From: Mycobacteroides chelonae CCUG 47445 | GTDB taxonomy: Bacteria > Actinomycetota > Actinomycetes > Mycobacteriales > Mycobacteriaceae | Direction: 5' to 3' | Assembly: GCF_001632805.1 (NCBI RefSeq) | Contig: NZ_CP007220.1 | Coordinates: forward strand, 4,836,001-4,900,000 | Length of the DNA: 64,000 nucleotides | Part shown: positions 27,398 through 36,698 of the stretch, one piece after another | How the letters are laid out: each line of letters begins with the position of its first letter | Numbering within the stretch: position 1 is the stretch's first letter | Translations under genes and position numbers: made by a program | The notes under the pieces: model-generated | Told to the model about the DNA's origin: nothing | Databases searched by the model: none | Seen by the model: the letters and a program-made list of their open reading frames with translations, nothing else

Positions 27398-28813
27398 ATG
27401 AGCACCGCCACCGTGGTCGGCAGCGGACCCAACGGACTAGCCGCAGCAATTACCCTCGCCCGTGCGGGGATCTCTGTCACTGTGTTGGAAGCCACTGATG
27501 AACCCGGGGGCGGGTGCCGTTCCTCAGAGATGCTCCACCCCGGGCTCATCCATGACCACTGTGCGGCCGTGCACCCGATGGCCATCGGGTCCTCCTTCTT
27601 GACCAGCCTGGATCTGGCCCGCCATGGTGTGCATTGGCTGCTACCCGAGATCGACTGCGTTCACCCCCTCGACGACGGCTTGGCGGGTGTACTGCTTCGG
27701 TCGGTCGAGGACACCGCCGCACAGATGGGGCGAGACGGCAACCGTTGGCGTGCGTTGTTCGGTTATCCGTCGCGGCATTTCGGCACCCTCGTGGAAGACA
27801 TCACCGCGCCATTGCTGCGGATGCCCAGCCACCCGGTTCAGATGGCGCGATTCGGAATGCCCGCCGCCCTGCCCGCCTCAGCCATCGCGCAACTGCTCCG
27901 CACTGAACCCGCCCGCGCCCTGTACGGCGGCGTCGCCGCGCATGCCTTCCGGCCATTGCACTACCCGATGACTGCCGCAGTGGGCCTCGGAATCATGACG
28001 GCGGGCCATCGCTACGGCTGGCCCGTCGTCTCCGGCGGCACCGGTTCTCTCGTCGACGCCATGACCACAACGCTCGGAGAGCTGGGCGCACAGGTGCACA
28101 CGGGCGTTCGCATCAATGACGCCGGGCAACTACCTGCCGCCGATCTCACGCTGTTCGACCTTGAACCCAGCTCTGTTGCAAAGATTCTCGGTGATCGGCT
28201 GCCCACGCGAGTCGCCCGTGCGTTTACGCGTTTCCGGCACGGGCCCGGCGCCTTCAAGGTCGATTTCGCGATCGAGGGCGGCGTACCGTGGACCGCACCC
28301 GCCGCCCACCGAGCAGGCACTGTGCACCTCGGCGGGACCTACGCCGAAGTGGCCTCAACCGAGCGGCAGATCCATGCGAGCATCATGCCGGAGCGCCCCT
28401 TCGTCCTTGTCGGCCAACAATATCTGGCCGATCCGCAGCGCTCCTCCGGCAACATCCACCCACTGTGGACCTACGCGCACGTGCCATTCGGTTACACCGG
28501 AGACGCCACCCAGGCGATCATCGAGCAGATCGAACGATTCGCGCCCGGGTTCCGTGAACGGATCGTTGGCCTGGCGGTGCGCTCCACCACGGAAATGTCG
28601 ATGTACAACGCCAACTACGTGGGCGGAGACATCATGACGGGCGCCAAGGACATTCGACAGCTGATATTCGGCCCCCGTGTCGGGCTCGCCCCCTACAGCC
28701 TTGGCACACCGGGCATGTTCATCTGTTCGGCGGCCACACCGCCCGGCCCCGGCGCCCACGGCATGTGCGGTGTACACGCCGCGAACACCGCGCTCAAACA
28801 TCTCCCCCGATGA
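27398..28813 (+). CDS. FAD-dependent phytoene-dehydrogenase-like oxidoreductase
   Basis: The 471-residue protein opens with the dinucleotide-binding motif TATVVGSGPNGLAAAITLARAG, followed by EATDEPGGGCRS, the N-terminal FAD fingerprint of the CrtI/NDP-like family. The C-terminus holds the second FAD segment, LGTPGMFICSAATPPGPGAHGMCG. Related proteins include mammalian PYROXD2-like enzymes and mycobacterial oxidoreductases of unknown substrate. No carotenoid genes are nearby, so carotenoid desaturation is not supported. It starts at ATG 27398 after a 200-base gap. Confidence 0.85.
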   Translation: MSTATVVGSGPNGLAAAITLARAGISVTVLEATDEPGGGCRSSEMLHPGLIHDHCAAVHPMAIGSSFLTSLDLARHGVHWLLPEIDCVHPLDDGLAGVLLRSVEDTAAQMGRDGNRWRALFGYPSRHFGTLVEDITAPLLRMPSHPVQMARFGMPAALPASAIAQLLRTEPARALYGGVAAHAFRPLHYPMTAAVGLGIMTAGHRYGWPVVSGGTGSLVDAMTTTLGELGAQVHTGVRINDAGQLPAADLTLFDLEPSSVAKILGDRLPTRVARAFTRFRHGPGAFKVDFAIEGGVPWTAPAAHRAGTVHLGGTYAEVASTERQIHASIMPERPFVLVGQQYLADPQRSSGNIHPLWTYAHVPFGYTGDATQAIIEQIERFAPGFRERIVGLAVRSTTEMSMYNANYVGGDIMTGAKDIRQLIFGPRVGLAPYSLGTPGMFICSAATPPGPGAHGMCGVHAANTALKHLPR

Positions 28814-28887
28814 GGGCCGACGGCGTATGGTTAACGTCGTAAACAAAATGTAGTGCGTGGGAACCCGCACGGAACGAGGTGAGGGCC

Positions 28888-29043
28888 ATGATCGTCCTCG
28901 GAGCCATCCTGTTGGCCGCCGGCTTCTTTCTCGACATTGGATGGTTGTGGACCGGCGGGGTCGTGCTCATCGTCATCGGATTGATCCTGATGGTGGCGGG
29001 CCGCATGGGGCACGCCATCGGTGGCCGTCGCCACTACTACTAA
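28888..29043 (+). CDS. Small membrane protein (DUF6131-like)
   Basis: A 51-codon frame starts at ATG 28888 behind GAGGTGAGG. The peptide has two hydrophobic segments, MIVLGAILLAAGFFL and TGGVVLIVIGLILMVAG, then a basic tail GGRRHYY. This resembles the short actinobacterial membrane peptides grouped as DUF6131. It is followed 20 bases later by another small membrane gene, likely in one operon. The function is unknown. Confidence 0.75.
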   Translation: MIVLGAILLAAGFFLDIGWLWTGGVVLIVIGLILMVAGRMGHAIGGRRHYY

Positions 29044-29063
29044 GAGCCGCAAAGGAGTACATC

Positions 29064-29264
29064 ATGCGGTACGCAGGATTGTTGGTCACCGTCTGGCTGA
29101 TCGTAGGGGCCATCGCCGTCGCTCAACGCGGATATTTCACCAACAGCCCGCAAACCTGTGCCAGCGCGGGAACAATCGCACTGACTGTGCTCGCCGGTCC
29201 GCTCAACTACGCGGGACTCAATCCGACAGTCAGTCAGTGCAACATCCCACAGCCAAGCCCGTGA
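29064..29264 (+). CDS. Small mycobacterial membrane protein, unknown function
   Basis: This 66-residue protein starts at ATG 29064 with AAAGGAG eight bases upstream. One N-terminal membrane segment (YAGLLVTVWLIVGAIAVAQ) is followed by a short exported region with two cysteines and a second moderately hydrophobic stretch. A longer in-frame extension to 28857 overlaps the DUF6131-like gene and is unlikely. It ends five bases before the convergent MerR gene. Confidence 0.72.
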   Translation: MRYAGLLVTVWLIVGAIAVAQRGYFTNSPQTCASAGTIALTVLAGPLNYAGLNPTVSQCNIPQPSP

Positions 29265-29269
29265 ACCAC

Positions 29270-30028
29270 TCAGCCTGGCTCTGATCTGATCGCCGCACCC
29301 ACGCGAACCAGCACGTCGAGCTGCGCCGGGTTGAACAGGTCCAACAGCGCCCGCGCCACGGTGCGTTCGGCGAATTGCTGCCCGCGCGGAGCGTCCGCGG
29401 TCGAGTTCAGCATCCCCGGATGCTCGGCGTAGAGCTTCCGCGCATGTGTGGACATCCGGGCCGCGAGATCGGCGCGCGTCCGCTCGTCGGCGTCTGACGC
29501 CAGGTTTTCCAGCTCGCGGTCGAGATCGCGGTCTTGCTGGTCCAGGAACATCCCGATGAAGGCCTGCAGCCCTTGCGGACCGAGCACCCGGGACATGACG
29601 AATGCCAGCGAGCGGTCGGTATCGGTGAGCTCCATAGCGACTGCCGCGGAGCCGAATTCGGGCGGCATGTCGGCCGGCACCTTGCTGGACAGTATTTGAC
29701 CGAGCTCGTCTCTGATACGTTGCAGCCGTTCGATGGTGGCAGCGAGTTCCGTGTCCAGCGCCCGCAACGCCTCTTGCGGATCCTCGTCGGCCTCATCCAT
29801 CTCCGCGATCTGCTTCAACGAGAGACCCAGCCCCGTAAGACGTTTGATTTGCAGCACTCTGACCAGGTGTGCGACTCCGTAGCTTTTGTAGCCGTTTGAC
29901 CGACGTTTCGGCTCATCGAGCAGGCCGATGTCGTGGTAATGGCGCACAGCACGCAGGCTGGTGCCGGCGAGCTCGGCAAGCTCCCGCGTACTCCAGCCCA
30001 CCGTTACTCCTTCTGCATCTGCCGACAT
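29270..30028 (-). CDS. MerR-family transcriptional regulator
   Basis: The 252-residue protein (ATG 30028; GTG 30037 also possible) has a MerR DNA-binding domain. It contains STRELAELAGTSLRAVRHYHDIGLL and the wing RRSNGYKSYG, then a coiled coil over about residues 90-125. A large C-terminal effector domain of about 130 residues follows, rich in helices and lacking a cysteine metal site, so it likely senses an organic ligand. A perfect ATGCCGC-T-GCGGCAT palindrome at 30046-30060, just upstream, could be an autoregulatory operator. Targets are unknown; the CaCA exchanger is divergent. Confidence 0.88.
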   Translation of the reverse strand: MSADAEGVTVGWSTRELAELAGTSLRAVRHYHDIGLLDEPKRRSNGYKSYGVAHLVRVLQIKRLTGLGLSLKQIAEMDEADEDPQEALRALDTELAATIERLQRIRDELGQILSSKVPADMPPEFGSAAVAMELTDTDRSLAFVMSRVLGPQGLQAFIGMFLDQQDRDLDRELENLASDADERTRADLAARMSTHARKLYAEHPGMLNSTADAPRGQQFAERTVARALLDLFNPAQLDVLVRVGAAIRSEPG

Positions 30029-30254
30029 ACCGCCCACTGCACACTATGCCGCTGCGGCATGGTCAACATTCGAAACCCTCGGCTACCAGCAACTCCCGAG
30101 TCAACGCTCACGATCTGGTTTGCCACATTCTGATATTAGGGTAACCGAAGAATTCATAACGGTGCCTACTAGCTGCTAATTTTCCCATTTCAAGTGCATC
30201 ACGCAGGGGTATCGATCTGTTGCTGAGCGCACGCGGCGGTGCTAACTTGGTCCC

Positions 30255-31508
30255 GTGCAGACCACCGCCAACGTGACCACAGTGCCCGGTGCGCTGCGCC
30301 GTCAGCTCCTGCGGTCGGTGTTCATCACGGCGTTGTTCATGGCGCCCGCACTGATCACTCGGATCGGTGGGTTGCATCCGAATCCAGTAATAGCTCTCGT
30401 GATCTACGGCGCTGCGGTGGTAGCCGCCAGCTTCGTCTTGGCCTGGGCCGCGGAGGCCGCGCAGATCGACGTCTCCGGCGGCCTGGCCATCGCGGTGCTG
30501 GCCCTGATCGCAGTACTGCCCGAATACGCCGTCGATCTCTACTACGCCTACATCTCCGGCCAGGTCCCCGAGTACAGCCAATACGCCGCGGCGAACATGA
30601 CCGGCTCGAACAGGTTGTTGATGGGACTGGGCTGGCCCGTTGTCGTTCTCATCGCACTCGCGGTGGCGCGCAAGACATCCGGTCGCCCCACCAACCTGCT
30701 GTCGCTGGAGCCTTCTAACCGCATCGAGCTTGGATTCCTGCTCGTGGCCGGGGTCGTGGCGTTCGTCATACCGGCAAGCGGCCAGATTCACCTCGTGCTG
30801 GGCATCGCGTTGCTGGCCTGGTTCGGGTTCTATCTGTTCACGATCAGCCGCGGCGAAGCCGAAGAACCGCAGCTGGTGGGCACCGCCGCAGCCATCGGCA
30901 TGCTGCCCAAGCACATGCGCCGGAGCACCGTTGTGACGATGTTCATCCTTGCCGCATCGATCATCCTGTTGTGCGCAGAACCCTTCGCCAACAGCCTGGT
31001 AAGCGCCGGAACACAACTGGGCATCGACCAGTTCCTGCTGGTGCAGTGGTTGGCGCCGTTGGCATCCGAAGCGCCCGAGTTCATCATCGCCGCGATCTTC
31101 GCCGCGCGGGGCAAGGGAACCGCCGCCATCGCGACCTTGATCTCGTCCAAGGTCAATCAGTGGACGCTCCTGATCGGTTCGCTCCCGATCGCCCATCTCG
31201 CGGGCGGTGGCGGGTACTCCCTGGTGCTCGATGCCCGTCAGGTCGAGGAAACCCTGCTGACAGCCACGCAAACCATGATGGGCGTGGCCCTGATCCTCGC
31301 ACTGCGATTCCACCGTGGCACCGCGTGGGCGCTGCTGGCCTTGTTCGTGATCCAATTCCCCATCACCTCGACCCACGGTCGGCTCATCCTGTGCGGCGTG
31401 TACGCCGTGTTGGCCGTTGCCGGCTTGATCGTCAACCGCAGGCACGTCATCGCGACACTTCGCGCACCATTCAGCAGGTCGGCGACGCCACAGTTGACTG
31501 TGCCGTAG
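30255..31508 (+). CDS. CaCA-superfamily cation/proton exchanger
   Basis: The 417-residue protein has about eleven membrane segments and two alpha-repeats. The first is ALIAVLPEYAVDLYYAYISG with NMTGSNRLL; the second is APLASEAPEFIIAAIFAARG with SSKVNQWTLLIG. The acidic residues in these repeats bind the cation in calcium/cation antiporters. Here the first repeat has Glu in PEY and the second Glu in SEAPEF. It should expel Ca2+ or Na+ in exchange for protons. GTG 30255 starts it. The S9 peptidase follows 51 bases later on the same strand. Confidence 0.85.
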   Translation: MQTTANVTTVPGALRRQLLRSVFITALFMAPALITRIGGLHPNPVIALVIYGAAVVAASFVLAWAAEAAQIDVSGGLAIAVLALIAVLPEYAVDLYYAYISGQVPEYSQYAAANMTGSNRLLMGLGWPVVVLIALAVARKTSGRPTNLLSLEPSNRIELGFLLVAGVVAFVIPASGQIHLVLGIALLAWFGFYLFTISRGEAEEPQLVGTAAAIGMLPKHMRRSTVVTMFILAASIILLCAEPFANSLVSAGTQLGIDQFLLVQWLAPLASEAPEFIIAAIFAARGKGTAAIATLISSKVNQWTLLIGSLPIAHLAGGGGYSLVLDARQVEETLLTATQTMMGVALILALRFHRGTAWALLALFVIQFPITSTHGRLILCGVYAVLAVAGLIVNRRHVIATLRAPFSRSATPQLTVP

Positions 31509-31559
31509 CGGCATAGTTTCTCCTGGTGTTACTTCGTTACACCGAGAGGAACACCCATC

Positions 31560-33431
31560 GTGCTGCCCAAGCTCATCACCGTCGAGGAATTCTTCGATCC
31601 GCCGGTTCGCGCATCCGCATCGATCTCACCGGACGGCACCAAGATCGCGTACCTGGCACCGAGGAAGAACCGACTCAACGTATGGGTCCAAACCCTCGAT
31701 GACGACAACGACGCAGCACGGTGTGTTACCTACGACGAAACACGAAGCGTCACAGGATTTCTCTGGGTCGATCACCCGCGCTGGCTGCTATACGTGCAGG
31801 ACTCCGGTGGTGACGAGAACTGGCATCTATATCGGGTTGACCTGGACAATCCCGGCACCCCGGCTGTCGATCTCACTCCGTATCCCGGTGTGCGTCTGCT
31901 GGGCCTGGAGCAGCCCCACGGTCGTCCCGGAAAGCTGTTCGTTCAGCTGAACCACCGCAGGATCGACCAAGTCGACCTGCACGAGCTCGATGTCGCGTCC
32001 GGCGAATTGACCATGCTCGCCGAAAACCCCGGCAACGTCATGTCCTGGTTCTGCGGCCCTCATCATGAAGTGTTCACGCAATCGCTGACATCTGAAGGCG
32101 ATATCGAGTTCTCCCGATACGAGTTCGGGGCGCTGGAGTCTCTCGTCGTATACAACGGCGCGGACTACCCGGTCGGCATGCACCCGACACAGATGACACC
32201 GGACGGTACCGGGTTGTGGATGGGCTCAAGCCGCGATACCGATCGCACGCGTCTGGTGCGGCTCGACCTGGCCACCGGTGCGGAGTCGGTGGTCGACAGC
32301 CACCCTTCGTTCGACCTCTCCGCCGCCCTGGGCCTGGCACCGGCGCTGATCCGGCATCGCAAGACCGGAGAGTTACTGGCCGTTCGCTATCTCGGTGAGC
32401 GGCAAGATATCCGGGTTCTCGATCCGGACTTCGCTCCGGTGCTGGAAAAGCTTCAGGAGCTCTCCGACGGTGACCTCGCGGAAATCTCGTGCGACGAGAA
32501 CGGCAACCGTTGGGTGGTCAGCTTCACCCACGACCGGGATCCCGGTGTCACCTACTTCTACGACCACGAGAAGGGCGAAAGCAGACAGCTGTTCCGTCCG
32601 TATCCGCACCTGGATCCGACGACGCTCGCGCCCATGACGCCCGTCACGATCGCCTCGCGCGACGGCTTGAGTCTGCACTCCTACCTGACGCTGCCCATAG
32701 GTGTGGAACCCGCAGGACTACCCCTGGTGCTGGTGGTCCACGGCGGTCCGTGGCACCGTGACAGCTGGGGATTCGATCCGTCGGTGCAGCTCCTGGCCAA
32801 CCGTGGATACGCAGTGCTGCAGGTCAACTTCCGCGGATCCACCGGCTATGGGAAGGCATTCACGAAGGCGGCGATCGGCGAGTTCGCGGGCAAGATGCAC
32901 GACGATCTGATCGACGCCGTCGACTGGGCGGTCAAACAGGGCTACGCCGACCCGAGCCGGGTCGCGATATTCGGTGGCTCGTACGGTGGTTACTCCGCAC
33001 TGGTCGGAGTTACCTTCACTCCCGATGTCTTCGCGGCCGCCATCGACTACGTGGGCATCTCCAACCTCGCCAACTTCATGCGCACCCTTCCCGCGTTCGT
33101 CCGTCCGCACCTGAACAACAACTGGTATCGCTACGTCGGCGATCCCGCGGTGCCGGAGCAGGAAGCCGATATGCTCGCCCGCTCACCCATCAGCCGGGTA
33201 GAGCAGATCCGTACCCCATTGCTGGTCGTACAGGGCGCCAACGACGTTCGTGTGGTCCAAGCGGAGTCCGACAACATCGTGGCCGCACTGAGGGCCCGTG
33301 GTATCGAGGTCGAATACATGGTCAAGGAGGACGAAGGGCACGGGTTCTTGAACCCTGAAAACCAGATCGACCTGTTCCGTGCGACGGAGCGATTCCTGGC
33401 TCAGTACCTGGGCGGACGGCAGGTGTCGTGA
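31560..33431 (+). CDS. S9 prolyl-oligopeptidase-family peptidase
   Basis: The 623-residue protein has an N-terminal beta-propeller (about residues 10-370). A C-terminal alpha/beta-hydrolase domain follows, with GGSYGGYS near residues 470-477 (nucleophile Ser). GANDVRV near 560 supplies the Asp and EGHGF near 593 the His. No signal peptide is seen, so it is probably cytoplasmic and cleaves short peptides. GTG 31560 follows GAGAGGAA. Its stop overlaps the GTG of the next gene by four bases. Confidence 0.9.
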   Translation: MLPKLITVEEFFDPPVRASASISPDGTKIAYLAPRKNRLNVWVQTLDDDNDAARCVTYDETRSVTGFLWVDHPRWLLYVQDSGGDENWHLYRVDLDNPGTPAVDLTPYPGVRLLGLEQPHGRPGKLFVQLNHRRIDQVDLHELDVASGELTMLAENPGNVMSWFCGPHHEVFTQSLTSEGDIEFSRYEFGALESLVVYNGADYPVGMHPTQMTPDGTGLWMGSSRDTDRTRLVRLDLATGAESVVDSHPSFDLSAALGLAPALIRHRKTGELLAVRYLGERQDIRVLDPDFAPVLEKLQELSDGDLAEISCDENGNRWVVSFTHDRDPGVTYFYDHEKGESRQLFRPYPHLDPTTLAPMTPVTIASRDGLSLHSYLTLPIGVEPAGLPLVLVVHGGPWHRDSWGFDPSVQLLANRGYAVLQVNFRGSTGYGKAFTKAAIGEFAGKMHDDLIDAVDWAVKQGYADPSRVAIFGGSYGGYSALVGVTFTPDVFAAAIDYVGISNLANFMRTLPAFVRPHLNNNWYRYVGDPAVPEQEADMLARSPISRVEQIRTPLLVVQGANDVRVVQAESDNIVAALRARGIEVEYMVKEDEGHGFLNPENQIDLFRATERFLAQYLGGRQVS

Positions 33432-34093
33432 TCGAAACTGTTGAGTTCTCACGGAAACCCGATAACAAGCCCACACTTCTCGAACAGGTCGGTGGACTAT
33501 CCGGACTCATCTACGCCGGCCTACCGAGTGTGACATTTGCACTGGGTAACAGTGCTTTTGGTTTGGCCGGTGCCATCTGGATATCCATGGCTACGGCGGG
33601 CGCCATCGCCGCGTGGCGGTGGCTACGCAACCAACCACTGCAGCCGGCAATCTCCGGGTTGTTGGGGGTGGCCATCTCGGTGGCTATCGCCTACCAAACC
33701 GGCTCGGCCAAGGGCTTCTTCCTGATGGGTATCTGGACCAACCTGATCGGCGCAGTGGTGTTCCTGGTCTCAGTCTTGGTGGGTTGGCCACTTGCCGGAG
33801 TGATCTGGCACGGCTTAACCGGCACCGGACACCGCTGGCGCAAAGACAAACCCTCGCGGTTCGCTTTCACACTGGCGACACTGACCATGGCGGCCGTCTT
33901 CGCCTCCAGATTTGTTGTGCAGGAATGGCTGTACGCCGCTGATTCGGTTGGCTGGCTGGCCATCGCACGCATCGCGATGGGCTATCCACTCGCCGGAATC
34001 GCGCTTCTGGTGGTCATCTGGGCAGTGCGGCGTTCGAAGAGCCGTGCATCTCAGTTTGATTCAGCCAGCGCGGCAGCCGATCACGACCAATGA
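33428..34093 (+). CDS. DUF3159 family membrane protein
   Basis: The 221-residue protein has about six membrane helices. The pattern EQVGGLSGLIYAGLPSVTF and GIWTNLIGAVVFLVSVL is typical of actinobacterial DUF3159 proteins of unknown role. It is translationally coupled to the S9 peptidase (four-base overlap). Its last 80 bases overlap the convergent Mrr-like gene, so the two coding regions share DNA on opposite strands. Confidence 0.82.
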   Translation: MIETVEFSRKPDNKPTLLEQVGGLSGLIYAGLPSVTFALGNSAFGLAGAIWISMATAGAIAAWRWLRNQPLQPAISGLLGVAISVAIAYQTGSAKGFFLMGIWTNLIGAVVFLVSVLVGWPLAGVIWHGLTGTGHRWRKDKPSRFAFTLATLTMAAVFASRFVVQEWLYAADSVGWLAIARIAMGYPLAGIALLVVIWAVRRSKSRASQFDSASAAADHDQ

Positions 34094-34709
34094 GTTCACA
34101 CTTGCTGGTCGCGGCCAGAGCATGCGCCTGGCGGGTGAAATCCTGATTGCTGACCACCATGGTGCGGGTGCAGTCGTAATGTCGCGCCCCCGCAACGACC
34201 TCTTGAACGGCCCTGACACCCACTGTCTTCGAGTATCGCTTGCATTGGACGGCGACGACGTCACGCCGATTGGTGGCTATCAGGTCCACACCGTAATCAC
34301 TAGATGCCGAGGTGGTTTCGATATGCCATCCGGCTCCGTGCATGCGCGCCGCAACGAAGGTCTCGAAATCGATGCCGGACATCTCATCGATCTCGGAAAG
34401 CCCTGACATTGTCATATACCTGCGCAGCTGGGCTTCGTAACGACGCTGCGCCATGACATCGCCGAGCCGACGCAGGCACCATCCCGCTCCACGCAGAATC
34501 AGATACACCGCATACGGCGAAGCCAGATAACCGACCTGTACCAGCGCGGCAAGCGCGGGGTCTGCCGTGTTCCGGTACACCAGGACACCGGGCCAGACAG
34601 CCAGCGCGATGATCGGCCCGGCAAGCACCACGATGATCAGCACAACCAGTGCACGCGAAAGACGGTGCCACCTACGAGCAGCCCTCCGTCTGAAACGCCG
34701 CAGCCTCAT
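34014..34709 (-). CDS. Membrane-anchored Mrr-type restriction-endonuclease-fold protein
   Basis: The protein has two N-terminal membrane helices (VVLIIVVLAGPIIALAVWPG, then LVQVGYLASPYAVYLIL) and a C-terminal PD-(D/E)xK nuclease domain of the Mrr class. Key features are MSGIDFETFVAARM, SDYGVDLIA with the metal-binding Asp, and VQCKRY with the catalytic QxK. I chose ATG 34709; a GTG at 34739 adds ten residues. Mrr domains cleave modified or foreign DNA. Tethering to the membrane suggests action on incoming DNA, or an unrelated nuclease role. Its 3' end overlaps the DUF3159 gene by 80 bases. It follows nei on the same strand. Confidence 0.83.
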   Translation of the reverse strand: MRLRRFRRRAARRWHRLSRALVVLIIVVLAGPIIALAVWPGVLVYRNTADPALAALVQVGYLASPYAVYLILRGAGWCLRRLGDVMAQRRYEAQLRRYMTMSGLSEIDEMSGIDFETFVAARMHGAGWHIETTSASSDYGVDLIATNRRDVVAVQCKRYSKTVGVRAVQEVVAGARHYDCTRTMVVSNQDFTRQAHALAATSKCELIGRDRLPRWLNQTEMHGSSNAALPR

Positions 34710-34775
34710 TGGATGGACTTTAAGCCAGCCCTCCGACACCCCAGGGGAACTGGCGCCCGGGTACGGGGCGTCACG

Positions 34776-35540
34776 TCACCGCTGGCAATTGGGGCACCAA
34801 TATGTCACGCGCGGCAGGGCCTGATCGCGCGTGATCCGGGTTCCGCAACGGCGGCACGGCCTTCCATGCCGGCCGTAAACCCACAGTTCACGGCCGGGGC
34901 GCGGATCACCAGTCGTAGTCCTGCGATGGCTGTCCTTGTTCGCATGCAACAACGCATGGGCACGCTCGATGAATCGCTCGGGGTCGGTGAGGTCCTGCAC
35001 CGGTGAGGTGGGCAGCATCCCAGCCAGAAAACACAGTTCGTTGGAATACACGTTGCCAATACCCGCCATGACTCTCTGATCGAGAAGCGTCGAACTCAGC
35101 TCATCATCTGCTCGCGCCATCAATCGCTCCAAGGCGGCGGCCGGATCCCAATCTGCCCCAAGAAGATCCGGGCCCAGATGACCTACGATGTCGTTTTCCC
35201 GTCCCCGCTTGACCACATCCAGAACACCCAGGCTGATTCCGAGGGCCACCGAGTCGTCCGTCCTGAGTACCGCTCTGATTCGGTGGTCCCACGTGGGTAC
35301 GGACTCCCGAGTGGACACGATTCGCCAGCTGCCATCCATTTTCAGATGCGAGTGAATACTTGCCCAGCCGACGCGAATGAATAGGTGCTTTCCGCGCGCA
35401 GCCACGCCGTCCACGCGTTCCCCACTCAAATCGATGGTCGCGAAACGTGGAACACGGATATCGCAGCCCGTGAGCACCCGGCCGGTCAGTGCATCGCCCA
35501 GGCGCCGCGCCGTTCGGAAAACCGTGTCGCCTTCTGGCAT
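34776..35540 (-). CDS. Fpg/Nei-family DNA glycosylase (endonuclease VIII-like)
   Basis: The 254-residue protein begins MPEGDTVFR with the catalytic Pro2 and Glu3. It has the DNA-binding loop motif ARGKHLFIR near residue 50, the H2TH region (MAGIGNVYSNELCF) near 160, and a C-terminal zinc finger CxxC...CPNCQR. It removes oxidised pyrimidines and nicks the abasic site. PEGDT rather than PELPEV favours Nei over Fpg. The membrane-tethered nuclease lies immediately downstream, 66 bases away. Confidence 0.93.
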   Translation of the reverse strand: MPEGDTVFRTARRLGDALTGRVLTGCDIRVPRFATIDLSGERVDGVAARGKHLFIRVGWASIHSHLKMDGSWRIVSTRESVPTWDHRIRAVLRTDDSVALGISLGVLDVVKRGRENDIVGHLGPDLLGADWDPAAALERLMARADDELSSTLLDQRVMAGIGNVYSNELCFLAGMLPTSPVQDLTDPERFIERAHALLHANKDSHRRTTTGDPRPGRELWVYGRHGRPCRRCGTRITRDQALPRVTYWCPNCQR

Positions 35541-35619
35541 TCCGAGGCCTCCTTGCGCTAGCCGTCACAGGCTACCGAACTCCGCACCGGAGTCATAGCG
35601 AGGCCGCTATACGCAAAGA

Positions 35620-36627
35620 TCAGGCAGCAGAGACGGTCTCGTCTCCGACGGTTGCCGCATTGGAACCCTCGGCCCGTCCCCACCGTCCCGCTAGCGCCGC
35701 GCAGGTGATCAGTTGAATCTGGTGGAAGATCATCAGCGGCAGCACGATCAAGCCCACCGGGTGACCCGCGAACAACACGGTCGCCATGGGCAATCCGGTC
35801 GCCAAGCTCTTCTTGGAGCCGCAGAAGATCACGACGATGAGGTCTGCCCGGTCGAACCGCAGCAGCCGTGCGGCCCCCGCCGTGACGCCCAGCACCACCG
35901 CCAGCAGCACGATGCTGACCGCGAACACGGCCAACAACCGGGAGATCTGCAGACCCTGCCACACATGCTCGACCATCCCAGCGCTGAAGGCCGCGTAGAC
36001 CACCAAGTAGACAGATCCCCGATCGACGACCTTGGTGAGCGTGGTGTGGGACAGGATTCGATACAGCTTGGGGCGCAACAATTGGCCGGCGACAAAGGGC
36101 AACAGAAGTTGGACCACGATCTCCAGGATCGCGGTGGGCGAGACCGTCGCTTCCCCGGTGGTCTGCATGAGCAGCATCACCAACACGGGAGTCATGAAGA
36201 CGCCCAACATATTCGACAACGAGGCGCTCACCACCGCGGCCGCGACATTGCCGCGGGCGATGGATGTGAAGGCGATCGAGGACTGCACCGTCGAGGGCAG
36301 TAGACACAGGTACAGCACACCGGTGTAGAGATCGTTGGTCAGCACCGAGGGCACCAACAGCCGCATCGCCAGGCCCAGCAGGGGGAACAGGACATAGGTC
36401 GCGGCCAACACTGTGGTGTGCAGTTTCCAGTGCTTGAGACCCTCAATCGCCTCGCGCGGTTCCAATCGAGTTCCGTAGAGGAAGAACAGCACTGCGATGG
36501 CGATCTTGGTTGCCCAATCCAGGACATCGGCCGCGTCGCCGCGCGCGGGGAGCAGCAGCCCAATCCCCATGGCAGCGAACAGTCCGAGTAGGAATCCGTC
36601 AATACGGAGTTTGGCCAGCCACGTCAC
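35620..36627 (-). CDS. SBF-like bile acid:sodium symporter family protein
   Basis: The 335-residue protein has nine to ten membrane helices. It matches the SBF-like family of bacterial ASBT-type transporters, with LLPSTVQSSIAFTSIARGNVAAAVVSASLSN as the first crossover region and SKKSLATGLPMATVLF as the second. Substrates of bacterial members are organic anions or sulfonates and are unknown here. It diverges from a LysR gene 71 bases away, the typical arrangement for a LysR-controlled transporter. Confidence 0.85.
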   Translation of the reverse strand: MTWLAKLRIDGFLLGLFAAMGIGLLLPARGDAADVLDWATKIAIAVLFFLYGTRLEPREAIEGLKHWKLHTTVLAATYVLFPLLGLAMRLLVPSVLTNDLYTGVLYLCLLPSTVQSSIAFTSIARGNVAAAVVSASLSNMLGVFMTPVLVMLLMQTTGEATVSPTAILEIVVQLLLPFVAGQLLRPKLYRILSHTTLTKVVDRGSVYLVVYAAFSAGMVEHVWQGLQISRLLAVFAVSIVLLAVVLGVTAGAARLLRFDRADLIVVIFCGSKKSLATGLPMATVLFAGHPVGLIVLPLMIFHQIQLITCAALAGRWGRAEGSNAATVGDETVSAA

Positions 36628-36698
36628 TACGCCACAGTACGAGCGCAGGAACTAATTATGAAAGCCGATAGAAGTGATATCTATGAACGCGTACCGTG

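Noticed and set aside
30108..31514. 468-codon minus-strand frame
   Set aside because: Although long, it is a mirror of the CaCA exchanger gene; the translation is rich in Gln, His, Arg and Gly with no hydrophobic core, typical of high-GC antisense frames.
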